Shown here in pieces: positions 25,411 to 33,955 of a stretch of 42,321 nt of DNA; the first letter of the stretch is position 1, and the number at the start of each line of letters is the position of its first letter. The position numbers were made by a program, and so were the translations under genes. The stretch is taken from the NCBI GenBank assembly GCA_002363155.1, contig DEWH01000006.1, positions 14,966 through 57,286 on the forward strand, in the 5' to 3' direction. The DNA is from Ruminococcaceae bacterium UBA3215. Lineage in GTDB: Bacteria > Bacillota > Clostridia > Oscillospirales > Ruminococcaceae. The notes under the pieces were generated by a model. The model searched no databases. It saw nothing but the letters and a program-made list of their open reading frames with translations, and had not been told where the DNA came from.

Positions 25411-27460
25411 CTGTGTCCTCCCGCAAAAATTGTTCCAGAACTCTGTGCATATTCTTCATGGATACCGGCTTTGAAAGGAATCCGTCAAAGCCCATACTGA
25501 GGAAATTGTCCCTCGCGCCGCTCATGGCGTTGGCGGTAAGCGCCACTATCGGTCTGTGCCTGTAATAGCCGCCGCTTAAATTCCGTATCGCTCTCATAGC
25601 GTCCGTACCGTTCATATCCGGCATCATGTGATCCATAAATATGATATCAATGTTCTCGGAGCTGCATATACCGATAGCCTCCGGACCGCTCGCCGCCGAA
25701 AATACTGTTAATCCGAACCTTTGCAGCATGCCCTTTGCCACCATTATGTTCATCGGCTCGTCGTCCACCACAAGAGCCTTCTTACCGGACGGCAGACGGG
25801 ACAGTACCTCTTCGGTCTCAACGTCCATTCTTGCGGTCTGCGCTCCGGGACCGGACCGCTTTAAGAAGCCCACTACCGCCGGAAGATACACGGGCTTTCT
25901 GATTATGCTGACTGAGCTGTCGGCGGGAAGCGTGAACTGACCGCCCGAAAATACGCATACCCAGCATTGCTTTGCGATCCTTTCAAAATATGACGGGTCA
26001 CTGCCATATTCGGCTTCGGCAATAAAAATGTGCGTTACGCCGCCCTTTTCCACCCGTTCTCTGAGCTGTGCCAGCGAGGTCACAACCGTTACGTCAACGC
26101 CCAGTTCTTCATGGACATGATCCACTGTCTTGTAATAGTACTCTCCTACCTCGCGCCGTGCGTATTTCGAGCGGTCAAACCAGCATACCGCATGATATTT
26201 GCCCGCACCCGAGATGCCTATGCAGCAAGTCCGGTCAGCTACTTTCTGCGGAACGGTGACGTGAACGTGAGTCCCCTTGCCGCTGCTTTCAAGTTTTACA
26301 AAACCGTGCATTGAACGCACTATCCCGTGGACTATCGCAAGTCCGAGACCAAGCCCGCCCCAGCGCCGTTCGGTGCTGTCATCGGCAGCAAAAGTGCCGC
26401 TGAACAGGCGGTTCCTGTATTTGTTCTCGATGCCCACGCCCGTATCATATACGTCTATATTGAGGTTGATATCATCTCCCTGCGGACGGGAGCTGACATA
26501 AAGATATCCGCCGCCGGATTCCGTGAATTTCACCGCGTTGTCAAGCAGACATTCGAGTATCTTGCGGAGACGCTTTGCATCGCCGATAAGCACACGCGGT
26601 ACGGCAGGAGATAAATCGACTGCAAAATCCGCGCCTATGTATGACTTGGTAAAAACGTTCCGTATCGTGTCATAGATCACCGACTCCGGCTCGTACTCGC
26701 TTTCCGCGATACGGAAACGGTCAGTCTGAAGTTCGGAGAATATAAGTATGTCGCTTATCTGGCGCTGTATGCGTTTTCCGGCACTGTACAGCGCGTACAG
26801 GTCATCACTGTATTTTTCCGGAAGACCTGCGTCAAGCATCAGCTCGCTCAGTCCGCAGATCACGTTTATGGGCGTTCTGAGCTCGTGGGACATATTGGCA
26901 AGAAACTGCTTTGTATCATTTTTAGCGTCTGCCGCTTCCCGGCGCAGTTCGTCCTTTTCATTCCCGTCCTTGCGGCCGATCCGGATAAAATATACGGCTA
27001 TCCCCGCCGCGAACGAAAGGCAGAAGATCCCGAGAGCTATTCTTGAATAGACCGTAGTCGGGGTATCGGCATTCAGATATCCGGTTATAAAAACATTCAC
27101 GGCGATGTATATAGGGTATGACAGAGCCGTCAGCAGAACAAGCTTGACATCATTCTGCCGCGAGAGTATAACTATAAGCAGGCACAGTAATATCGGTATA
27201 TCGGTTATGGGTATGCCGTGAAGAGCATAGAACATCAGAACTCCGAGAATGACGATGATATACATGTACAGTCTGACCGCGGGCTTTCCCGTGTCCGTAA
27301 AATGCATCACCCAGCATAAAGCGCACGCACCGGTTATGATGGGTATAGCCGGAAGTTCCCACTGTGACAGTACGATTATTATATCAAACAGCACCGTCAA
27401 CACGGAAAACATACCGAGTAAGATCATGTGAAATGATGTTTCAAGATCCCTGCCGCGCAT
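25403..27460 (-). CDS. Membrane hybrid histidine kinase with degenerate and intact receivers
   Basis: 685 residues. Five or six hydrophobic helices (about 10-160) form an integral membrane sensor without an evident extracellular domain. HisKA His192 in MSHELRTPINVICGL. HATPase Asn308 (ECLLDNAVKF), DTGVGI (339-344) and GLGLGLAIV. Residues about 410-535 have receiver-like size but no acidic pocket or phospho-Asp (VTHIFIAEAEYG where the Asp would be), so this is probably a pseudo-receiver. The second receiver (560-680) is intact: Asp610 in IIFMDHMMPDMNG, Lys664. No HPt, so it may pass phosphate to HPt domains of its operon partners. It starts 3 bases after the c-di-GMP gene ends and overlaps the next gene by 8 bases. 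Confidence 0.9.
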   Translation of the reverse strand: MRGRDLETSFHMILLGMFSVLTVLFDIIIVLSQWELPAIPIITGACALCWVMHFTDTGKPAVRLYMYIIVILGVLMFYALHGIPITDIPILLCLLIVILSRQNDVKLVLLTALSYPIYIAVNVFITGYLNADTPTTVYSRIALGIFCLSFAAGIAVYFIRIGRKDGNEKDELRREAADAKNDTKQFLANMSHELRTPINVICGLSELMLDAGLPEKYSDDLYALYSAGKRIQRQISDILIFSELQTDRFRIAESEYEPESVIYDTIRNVFTKSYIGADFAVDLSPAVPRVLIGDAKRLRKILECLLDNAVKFTESGGGYLYVSSRPQGDDINLNIDVYDTGVGIENKYRNRLFSGTFAADDSTERRWGGLGLGLAIVHGIVRSMHGFVKLESSGKGTHVHVTVPQKVADRTCCIGISGAGKYHAVCWFDRSKYARREVGEYYYKTVDHVHEELGVDVTVVTSLAQLRERVEKGGVTHIFIAEAEYGSDPSYFERIAKQCWVCVFSGGQFTLPADSSVSIIRKPVYLPAVVGFLKRSGPGAQTARMDVETEEVLSRLPSGKKALVVDDEPMNIMVAKGMLQRFGLTVFSAASGPEAIGICSSENIDIIFMDHMMPDMNGTDAMRAIRNLSGGYYRHRPIVALTANAMSGARDNFLSMGFDGFLSKPVSMKNMHRVLEQFLREDTDE

Positions 27461-27463
27461 ACG

Positions 27464-29824
27464 TCATACCTCTCTCATTTTATAATCCACATCTTCGTCT
27501 ATCATTGCAAGCATTATGTCCGCAAACCTCGGGTCAAACTGTGTACCCCTTCCTTTTTCGATCTCGCTGCGGACTTTTTCCTGAGACATCACGCCACGGT
27601 AGCTTCTGCGGCTCGTCATAGCGTCGTAAGCATCTGCTACGGCGATTATCCTTGCTTCCTCGGGAATATCGCCGCCTTTCAGACCGTCCGGATAGCCTCT
27701 GCCGTCATAGCGCTCATGATGCCACCTTGCACCTGTCGCAAGCTTCGGCATCTCCTGTATATTCTTCAGTATCCGTGCGCCCATTACCGGGTGGGTCTTG
27801 ATGATCTCATATTCTTCGTCTGTGAGACGAGCAGGCTTGTTTATCACAGCGTCGGGAATACCTATCTTGCCTACATCATGCAGAAGTCCCATCATATAGA
27901 TGTCGCTCTGCCGCTGCGCCGGATATCCCGCGCGCCTTGCTATCTCCATTGAATACTCCGCGACTCTGCCGGAATGTCCGTTTGTATAGGTATCCTTTGC
28001 GTCGATCGCGTCGGCAAGAGACTTTACAACGTGCAGAAACAAAGCTCTGTTCTCACCGGTTTTGCGCTCCACTTCAGCGCTAAGAGAGCGCTGAAGGGTA
28101 GTCAGCTCAATAGTATGCCTTACACGGAGCAGAAAGATCTCCGGAGCAAACGGCTTTTTGATAAAATCCATAGCGCCGAGGGAAAGACCTTTGCTCTCCG
28201 ACTCCGTATTATCATCGGCGGTAAGGAATATTACCGGTATCTCCGATATTTCCCGCTCCATGCTGCGGAGCTTTTTAATTGTTTCAAATCCGTCCATGTC
28301 GGGCATTATTATATCGAGAAGAATAAGATCGGGAATGCTTTTTTCGACATGATCAAGCAGAGCCTGACCGGATCTCAGCGTGGTGACACCGTATCCTGCT
28401 TTGTTCAGTATATGTTCTGCCATGCGCAGATTCGGGTAATCGTCATCAACAACAGCTATGTTTATCTTGTCGGAATGCTTCACATGTTCGTCCGTGCTGC
28501 CGACGAACTCCGTTTCAAACGACGCAAGGAGCTTGTCGCCGTGCAGCTCACACCAGCTGCGGAGAAGATTGCCGATGACCTTTTCCGTCGCTTCCCTGCG
28601 GACATCTGTGAGAAACACAAAATACCTGTCCGAGCGGTTTCGCATGAATATGTCGGATTTCCGGAGAGATTCCCTTATATGATTTCCGAATTCGGTACAA
28701 AGCTCCTTGTATTCGTCTTCATCGGTACTATCGTTCCGGGACAGCGTAAACATCACTTTGCAGGCTGTCCGGTTATTGCGTATGATGTACCTCATAACAT
28801 ATCTGTAAACATACGCGAAAGATTCGCTGTCGAGCTGCAATGCGACATTCGGTATAGAGCGTTCGCCGAGTATCTCCGAAACACTGTGGATATCAAGGAT
28901 ATCATTTTCTTCATCGTCCGGGAAATCATCTGCGCTGTACAGCGCACAGCCATGCTTTCCGTGCCGCTTTACGCTGTAAAGCGCCTTGTCCGCAAGCTTC
29001 ACAAGAGAATCATAGTCGTTGCCGTGATCCGGCACCGCCACAGCTCCTATCGACGCGCCGATAGGTATCTGCATATCTTCGCCCATAAGCTTCTTTGCGT
29101 CTCTTATCATGTCCTCATTTATTTTCGCCGTGATCTCCGAAAGCTTTTCATGGCTGAGCTTTTCCGGGCAGAATGAAACAAACTCGTCGCCGCCGAACCT
29201 TGCCACCCTGCTCTCTTTCGGAAGGGCGGCGGAAACTATCCGCGAAAAGCTTATAAGCACCTCATCGCCGGTCTCATGACCGTAGATATCATTTACAAGT
29301 TTGAACGAATCAAGGTCGATCATCAGCAGACAGCCCGGTTCCGATGAACACAGCCGTGAAAATTCCACGCCGGCAGCTCCCTTGTTCAGAAAGCCAGTGA
29401 GTTTGTCGATCGTCGCCTCGTTCTTGAAGTTCAGCATTTTTTCCTGCTTTGATAAGACATTGTTTATGCGGCGCAGAAATACTTCCGGAACAAACGGTTT
29501 TTTTATGTAATCCGATACGCCGGCTTCAAATCCGTGAGTCTCGGCGTCTGCACCCTCGGCAGCGGTAAGAAAAACGACCGGGGTCTCCTCCCACCCGTTT
29601 GCCTTTTCAGTCTCGCGCAGCTTTTCGAGTGCTTCAAAGCCATCCATTTCCGGCATGCTTATGTCAAGCAGTATCAGATCGGGTGTTCCGTTCATGGCTA
29701 CGCAGTCAAGAAGCTCCTTGCCCGAACTCAAAGACGTAACGCGCATATCGTTCCGGCTTAGTATATATCCTGCTACCTTCAGATTTAAGATGTCATCATC
29801 AACAACTATTACCCACTTTTCCAT
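27464..29824 (-). CDS. Response regulator with GGDEF and HD-GYP domains (c-di-GMP synthesis and breakdown)
   Basis: 786 residues, soluble. Receiver 1 (Asp54 in ILLDISMPEMDG); GGDEF cyclase (about 130-300) with intact RFGGDEF (209-215); a degenerate GGDEF-like domain (about 320-445) in which RSDRYFVFL stands at the active-site position; receiver 2 (Asp504 in ILLDIIMPDMDG); HD-GYP phosphodiesterase (about 590-770) with LLHDVGKIG (His649, Asp650), HHERYDGRGYPDG (702-714) and DAYDAMTS. No RxxD inhibitory site is seen before GGDEF. It could both make and hydrolyse c-di-GMP under phosphorelay control. First gene of the kinase set, downstream of TetR with a 94-base gap. Ribosome site AAAGGA. Confidence 0.92.
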   Translation of the reverse strand: MEKWVIVVDDDILNLKVAGYILSRNDMRVTSLSSGKELLDCVAMNGTPDLILLDISMPEMDGFEALEKLRETEKANGWEETPVVFLTAAEGADAETHGFEAGVSDYIKKPFVPEVFLRRINNVLSKQEKMLNFKNEATIDKLTGFLNKGAAGVEFSRLCSSEPGCLLMIDLDSFKLVNDIYGHETGDEVLISFSRIVSAALPKESRVARFGGDEFVSFCPEKLSHEKLSEITAKINEDMIRDAKKLMGEDMQIPIGASIGAVAVPDHGNDYDSLVKLADKALYSVKRHGKHGCALYSADDFPDDEENDILDIHSVSEILGERSIPNVALQLDSESFAYVYRYVMRYIIRNNRTACKVMFTLSRNDSTDEDEYKELCTEFGNHIRESLRKSDIFMRNRSDRYFVFLTDVRREATEKVIGNLLRSWCELHGDKLLASFETEFVGSTDEHVKHSDKINIAVVDDDYPNLRMAEHILNKAGYGVTTLRSGQALLDHVEKSIPDLILLDIIMPDMDGFETIKKLRSMEREISEIPVIFLTADDNTESESKGLSLGAMDFIKKPFAPEIFLLRVRHTIELTTLQRSLSAEVERKTGENRALFLHVVKSLADAIDAKDTYTNGHSGRVAEYSMEIARRAGYPAQRQSDIYMMGLLHDVGKIGIPDAVINKPARLTDEEYEIIKTHPVMGARILKNIQEMPKLATGARWHHERYDGRGYPDGLKGGDIPEEARIIAVADAYDAMTSRRSYRGVMSQEKVRSEIEKGRGTQFDPRFADIMLAMIDEDVDYKMREV

Positions 29825-29918
29825 ATAGCAATCCTTTCTGAAACAAGCTGCTGTCTGTTTCGGGAGCCTTCTTTACTGCATCATGCAGTTACATAAATAT
29901 CTCCTGAACTGTCACGTT

Positions 29919-30566
29919 TCATACCTGCCTGTACATCGCAAGCATCATAGCTTTGAGCGTTTCAAGCTCCTTTATATCATCAGGCCCCGTTTCCGGCTTA
30001 TATACAAGCCCCACCGCGTATCTTGTGACAGCCGCAAGCATGAGATGGAGCGTTGTTGAGAACATTTCTGTTTCCGGTATGTCGGTGCGGACTGTCTTAT
30101 CCGTCTTTGCCCGCTCATATATCAGACGGAAGTACTCTCCGAAATTATCTATCATGCCATAGTATGTTTCAAGAGCGTTTTTTTCTATCCCTGCCCCGTC
30201 CACATACATATTGAACATCTGATTGAAACGCAGAAGATCCTTTTTCTCACGGTACAGTATCAGAAATCCGTCAAGGTAGAATTCGAGCATTTCCGCCGCT
30301 GTCATGCCGTCAATGTTTGCTTCCTCACGCCTCTTGCTGTCCAGTTCCCGGATCTCATTCCATTTTTTTGTAGCTACCTCGATCACAAAACCCTGTTTTT
30401 TATCGAAATAACGGTAAAGTGTTGCTATCCCGCAGCCTGCCGCGTCAGCGATGTTCTGCATAGATACGGACTCTATGCCTCTCTTTGTAAAGATCTCAAA
30501 TCCTTTTTCAAGCAGAACTGTCCGCCTTGCAGCCATCAGTTCCGCATCAAATTCCCTGCTCCACAT
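29919..30566 (-). CDS. TetR/AcrR-family transcriptional regulator
   Basis: 215 residues. The N-terminal helix-turn-helix is clear: ILEKGFEIF-like helix (LLEKGFEIFTKRGIESVSMQ), NIADAAGCGIATLYRYF, then DKKQGFV. The C-terminal ~150 residues are the helical ligand-binding and dimer region, with no assignable ligand. The start has AAAGGCGG eight bases upstream. It precedes the four-gene signalling operon on the same strand, and no separate promoter is evident in the 94-base gap (only a small CTGCAT-ATGCAG hairpin), so it may be the first gene of a five-gene operon. Probably autoregulated through the tandem repeats at 30599-30626. Confidence 0.93.
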   Translation of the reverse strand: MWSREFDAELMAARRTVLLEKGFEIFTKRGIESVSMQNIADAAGCGIATLYRYFDKKQGFVIEVATKKWNEIRELDSKRREEANIDGMTAAEMLEFYLDGFLILYREKKDLLRFNQMFNMYVDGAGIEKNALETYYGMIDNFGEYFRLIYERAKTDKTVRTDIPETEMFSTTLHLMLAAVTRYAVGLVYKPETGPDDIKELETLKAMMLAMYRQV

Positions 30567-30598
30567 ACTCTTACCGCCTTTTGATGATCCATTGTCTA

Positions 30599-30626
30599 TA
30601 TTTGATAAACATTATTTGATAAACAT
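30599..30626. promoter_or_regulatory. Tandem 14-bp repeats, candidate TetR operator
   Basis: Two contiguous exact copies of TATTTGATAAACAT (30599-30612, 30613-30626) lie between the TetR promoter -10 and the gene start, where a bound repressor would block initiation. TetR operators are usually palindromic, so direct repeats are atypical. Binding is an inference. Confidence 0.6.
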
Positions 30627-30653
30627 TTTATCATAGGGTCCGGAATTTGTCAA
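30625..30653 (-). promoter_or_regulatory. Sigma-A promoter of the TetR/signalling operon
   Basis: On the minus strand: perfect TTGACA (30648-30653), a 17-base spacer and TAAAAT (30625-30630). Likely drives tetR and the downstream signalling genes. Confidence 0.88.
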
Positions 30654-30706
30654 TAGAATTGATAATATAAAATCCTGCCGATATGCTTTGTAAACAGCGC
30701 GAAGTA

Positions 30707-30735
30707 TTGACATTTGCGGGGAATAGGAATATAAT
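30707..30735 (+). promoter_or_regulatory. Consensus sigma-A promoter reading toward the HAD gene
   Basis: Perfect TTGACA (30707-30712), a 17-base spacer and perfect TATAAT (30730-30735). It is the strongest promoter in the window by consensus. It opens a ~230-base leader before the HAD gene, containing a possible 46-residue reading frame and a GAGCC-ATT-GGCTC hairpin. Confidence 0.9.
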
Positions 30736-30794
30736 CATATTGTAAAAGCCGGCTTGTTAATGAGACAGATCGTATTATTGCGCGGAGAATTTGT

Positions 30795-30935
30795 ATGAAA
30801 ACAGTTAGTTCCCGGCATATCGGAGTATCAGCCGAAGCATTTACAGCTGCACAATTTGCAAGATACCGGTTTGAGCCATTGGCTCAATATGGTGCTGATC
30901 AACCCGGGTATATGTTCAATACTACGCATAAATAA
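30795..30935 (+). CDS. Possible 46-residue small protein or gene remnant
   Basis: ATG at 30795 with GCGGAG seven bases upstream, about 55 bases after a consensus promoter. It starts MKTVSSRHIG and ends MFNTTHK. No family was recognised. The composition is protein-like and it ends 37 bases before the HAD gene, so it could be a translated leader, a short gene or the start of a truncated one. The evidence is only the reading frame, the ribosome site and the promoter. Confidence 0.3.
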   Translation: MKTVSSRHIGVSAEAFTAAQFARYRFEPLAQYGADQPGYMFNTTHK

Positions 30936-30972
30936 TGCTGTTATGTCCCAAACAATGGTATGAGGTGAAGAT

Positions 30973-31569
30973 ATGAACGTTGTTTTTGATATAGGCGCAG
31001 TGCTTGTGCATTTCGACTGGGACGGCTTTGTCGGGCAGATGTTTGACAAGCCCACCGCCGATGCTGTGACCCGTGCTATGTGGCACAATCCCGATTGGTC
31101 AGAGTTCGACAAGGCGCTGCTGACCGATGAGGAAATACTGAAAAAGTTCATCGCAAAAGAGCCGGACTGCGAGAAAGAGATACGGCTGACATTCGCGCGT
31201 CTCGGCTCCTGCCCTACCCGGAAAGCCGGAGCAATACCGCTCATTGAGCGGCTTAAATCCGCCGGGAACAAAGTCTATTATCTCTCGAATTATTTTGAGT
31301 ATCTGATGCACGTCGCTCCCGAAGTCCTCGATTTTATCCCGCACATGGACGGCGGGGTGTTCTCCTGCTTTGTACATGAGATCAAGCCCGATGCGGCGAT
31401 ATTCAATATTCTCTGCCAAAAGTACGGATTCAAACCCTCCGACGCGGTCTTTATAGATGACAGCGCCAAAAACATCGAGGGCGCAAAGGCATGCGGCTTC
31501 CGCACGATACACTATACCGGGCAGGACTTTGACAGCCTGTATGATGAAATCGTACATATTATGCATTAA
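30973..31569 (+). CDS. HAD-family phosphatase (YihX-like)
   Basis: 198 residues, cytoplasmic. HAD motifs: I, VFDIGAVL with nucleophile Asp6; II, YYLSNYF (Ser near 106); III, Lys in HEIKPDAAIF; IV, AVFIDDSAKNIEGA. A helical cap lies between motifs I and II. The DIGxVL motif and the SPSD/KPSDxVFIDD pattern resemble E. coli YihX, which hydrolyses alpha-glucose-1-phosphate, but HAD substrate specificity cannot be read reliably from motifs. The start has GAGGTGAAG upstream. A monocistronic unit between a strong promoter and a strong terminator. Confidence 0.9.
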   Translation: MNVVFDIGAVLVHFDWDGFVGQMFDKPTADAVTRAMWHNPDWSEFDKALLTDEEILKKFIAKEPDCEKEIRLTFARLGSCPTRKAGAIPLIERLKSAGNKVYYLSNYFEYLMHVAPEVLDFIPHMDGGVFSCFVHEIKPDAAIFNILCQKYGFKPSDAVFIDDSAKNIEGAKACGFRTIHYTGQDFDSLYDEIVHIMH

Positions 31570-31571
31570 TC

Positions 31572-31672
31572 AAAACCACCAGTTTCGGAAGTTTTCTTTT
31601 TGGCGCCGCATCCATGCGGTGCTTTGGAAAACTTCCTTACGACATCCGTGTCTTGAACTGGTGGTTTTTTTC
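31572..31672 (+). terminator. Long nested-hairpin terminator of the HAD gene
   Basis: AAACCACCAGTTT pairs with AACTGGTGGTTT across ~75 bases, followed by a T tract. Inside are two further stems, GGAAGTTTTC with GGAAAACTTCC and CGCCGCAT with ATGCGGTGC. It is unusually elaborate for a simple terminator. Confidence 0.75.
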
Positions 31673-31690
31673 TTGCTAAAGCGCCTAATA

Positions 31691-31725
31691 ACCGCCCCGG
31701 CAGACATTGCATCTGCCGGGGCGGT
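31691..31725. repeat. Strong GC hairpin
   Basis: ACCGCCCCGGCAGA and TCTGCCGGGGCGGT are perfect reverse complements around 7 bases. No T tract follows on either strand, so it is probably a roadblock or RNA-stability structure between the HAD and TauE genes. The rest of 31726-31846 shows only a weak hairpin near 31780. Confidence 0.6.
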
Positions 31726-31846
31726 CTGAAAGAATAATAAATGAAAAGAACTGTGGCTTTATTTTATCTTTTTGTTATCCGCCTGTGCGGGTAATTTGCA
31801 ATAAATCCCTATATACAGGCGCGGGATAAATAATCCCCCTATTTTA

Positions 31847-32614
31847 TTATTCAAAGCCTCCCTGAAATATCAGCTCATAAAGCAGTTTTATAAGAAAAAC
31901 GGACAAAACGATCAATATCACGGGCTTTACGATCTTTGAACCGTTCTTTTCAAAGCGTGACGCTCCCAGATAGTTACCCGCTATATTGAATACACCGGCG
32001 ACTATTCCCAGCGGGAAGAGTACCTGTCCATTGATCAGGAACACGACAAGAGCGGAAATATTCGTCGAGAAGTTTATCGCCTTGGTGAGACCGTTCGCTT
32101 TGGTGATCTCCATTCCCACAAGCCCTGTAAAAATCAATATAAGAAATGTCCCTGTGCCGGGTCCGTAAAAACCGTCATAAACGCCTATCACAAATGACGA
32201 CACTGCGCAGATAACGATAGTGACCGCTTCGCTGTGCGTTTTTTTGGCATCGAACGCATCTTTTTTGGTCAGGATATATATTCCGGTGAGCGGAACAACA
32301 GCAAGCATTACTATCGTAAATATCCTGTCGGGGATCAGGAGTGACAGATCAGCCCCAAGAACTGAACCCCCTATCGCACACGGTACGCAGAACAGTGCAG
32401 TTTTCCACGGAATGAATCCGCTTCTGGCGTATTTTACAGTAGTAACAGTCGTCCCCATGAATGCGCTCATCTTGTTTGTTGCTACGCAGCTATGTACAGG
32501 GAGCCCCGTTATCATATATGCCGGGAGGGATACAAGACCGCCTCCGCCAGCGACAGCGTCGATAAATCCCGCTATGAACACAAGCGGACAAATTATAATA
32601 TACTCAAGAAGCAT
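31847..32614 (-). CDS. TauE/SafE-family membrane transporter (sulfite/organosulfur or organic anion exporter-like)
   Basis: 255 residues with about eight hydrophobic segments. The typical N-terminal FIAGFIDAVAGGGGLVSLPA and GLPVHSCVATNKMSAF motifs are present, and the second repeat has VIGVYDGFYGPGTGTFLIL and ANGLTKAINFSTN. Members move sulfite, sulfoacetate or similar anions, but most are uncharacterised. The start overlaps the end of the symporter gene by 11 bases, so the two are coupled in one operon driven from 33906-33934. The joint operon suggests uptake of one organic acid and release of another, which is inference. Confidence 0.9.
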   Translation of the reverse strand: MLLEYIIICPLVFIAGFIDAVAGGGGLVSLPAYMITGLPVHSCVATNKMSAFMGTTVTTVKYARSGFIPWKTALFCVPCAIGGSVLGADLSLLIPDRIFTIVMLAVVPLTGIYILTKKDAFDAKKTHSEAVTIVICAVSSFVIGVYDGFYGPGTGTFLILIFTGLVGMEITKANGLTKAINFSTNISALVVFLINGQVLFPLGIVAGVFNIAGNYLGASRFEKNGSKIVKPVILIVLSVFLIKLLYELIFQGGFE

Positions 32615-33848
32615 TCTTCTTCGCAGCCTTCCTTGCCGCTTTCTTCCTTTCGAGATTCGATACTATGACAGCACAGGAAGCGTCACCTGTAATGTTTACG
32701 ACAGTTCTTCCCATATCAAATATTCTGTCCACACCGGCGACAAGTGCAATACCGTCAAGCGGAAGTCCCACCGATGAAAGTACCATAGCGAGCATTACCA
32801 TTCCGGCACCGGGTACACCTGCAGTTCCTATCGAAGCAAGCGTAGCCGTGAGCACTATGGTTATTATCTGGGCAGGGGTAAGCTCTATGCCGTAGCAGGC
32901 GGCGATGAAAATAGCACAGACGCCCTGATAGATCGCGGTACCGTCCATATTTATTGTCGCACCGAGCGGCAGCACGAATGATGTCACATCTTTATCGGCA
33001 CCCATTTTCTCGCAGCCTTTCATATTGATCGGAAGCGTTCCGACAGAAGATGAGCTTGAAAACGCGAATATCATTGCGGGAAGCTGATTTTTAAAGAATG
33101 TCAGCGGGCTGATACCGCCTATTGTTTTTACAGCAATGGAATATACAAATATCATGTGTACGAAATAGCAGATATAAGCAACAAGCAGGACCATCGCAAG
33201 AGAGCCGAGCACCGCCGCGCCGTTGACCGCGATAACAGGGCATATAAGGCAGAATACACCTACAGGAGACAGTTTAAGTATCATCTCCATAACTTTCATA
33301 AAGATATCATTGAAGGAGTTGATACCTTTCACGGCAGGTGCGGCTTTATCACCGACAAGAATTACAGCGAATCCTATAAACAGCGCCATAACTATTACCT
33401 GAAGCATAGTTGCGTTAGAAAGCGGCGCGATAAAGTTAGACGGAAATATGTTGACTATGGTATCCATTATCGGATTGGTCTCGGCTGCTTGATAGCTGAG
33501 TTCCGAAGTCTCGATCGTCGGGAAAAAGCCTTTAAATATCAATCCGCCCGCAAGACCTATAACGATCGCAAACGCAGTCGTGAACAGGTAATAGATGACT
33601 GTCTTTGCGCCTATCGAACCGACTTTTTTGATGTCGCGCATGGAGATAATGCCCGACATTATAGAAAACAACACTATCGGTACAACTATGAATTTCAGAA
33701 GATTAAGGAAGATCGTGCCTATCGGCTTTATATAACCTTCGGCAATATCAGCATAGTTCTGGAGCAGAAGACCGGCTCCGATGCCGAGTACAAGAGCAAT
33801 AAATATCTGCGCTGCAAGTGAGAGCTTGAATTTCTTTTTCTCTTCCAT
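32604..33848 (-). CDS. Dicarboxylate/amino acid:cation symporter (GltP/GltPh, DAACS family)
   Basis: 414 residues, the usual family length, with eight membrane helices and two re-entrant loops. Signatures: serine-rich SSSSSVGTLP (HP1), NMDGTAIYQ (TM7), GTAGVPGAG (HP2) and DRIFDMGRTVVNITGD (TM8), the last with the Asp, Arg, Asn and Asp positions that bind substrate and Na+. It imports glutamate, aspartate, C4-dicarboxylates or neutral amino acids. The TM8 arginine favours an acidic substrate, as in glutamate/aspartate carriers. Good GGAGGG site eight bases before ATG. First gene of a two-gene operon with the TauE-like transporter. Confidence 0.95.
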   Translation of the reverse strand: MEEKKKFKLSLAAQIFIALVLGIGAGLLLQNYADIAEGYIKPIGTIFLNLLKFIVVPIVLFSIMSGIISMRDIKKVGSIGAKTVIYYLFTTAFAIVIGLAGGLIFKGFFPTIETSELSYQAAETNPIMDTIVNIFPSNFIAPLSNATMLQVIVMALFIGFAVILVGDKAAPAVKGINSFNDIFMKVMEMILKLSPVGVFCLICPVIAVNGAAVLGSLAMVLLVAYICYFVHMIFVYSIAVKTIGGISPLTFFKNQLPAMIFAFSSSSSVGTLPINMKGCEKMGADKDVTSFVLPLGATINMDGTAIYQGVCAIFIAACYGIELTPAQIITIVLTATLASIGTAGVPGAGMVMLAMVLSSVGLPLDGIALVAGVDRIFDMGRTVVNITGDASCAVIVSNLERKKAARKAAKKNAS

Positions 33849-33905
33849 AAGTGTTACCCTCCATATACATTGGCATTATTAAGAATGAATTTATCATTCT
33901 ATTAT

Positions 33906-33934
33906 ATTATAACATAATGCTATGCATCTGGCAA
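33906..33934 (-). promoter_or_regulatory. Sigma-A promoter of the symporter operon
   Basis: On the minus strand: TTGCCA (33929-33934), a 17-base spacer and TATAAT (33906-33911), about 55 bases before the ATG. Confidence 0.85.
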
Positions 33935-33955
33935 GAAATATTCGAAGTTTTTAAC

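Noticed and set aside
27974..29176. 400-residue open frame on the plus strand
   Set aside because: Antisense to the GGDEF/HD-GYP gene, which has complete motifs. No ribosome site.
31741..31794. 17-residue signal-peptide-like frame (MKRTVALFYLFVIRLCG)
   Set aside because: No ribosome site. Too short to support as a gene, though it might be a relic.
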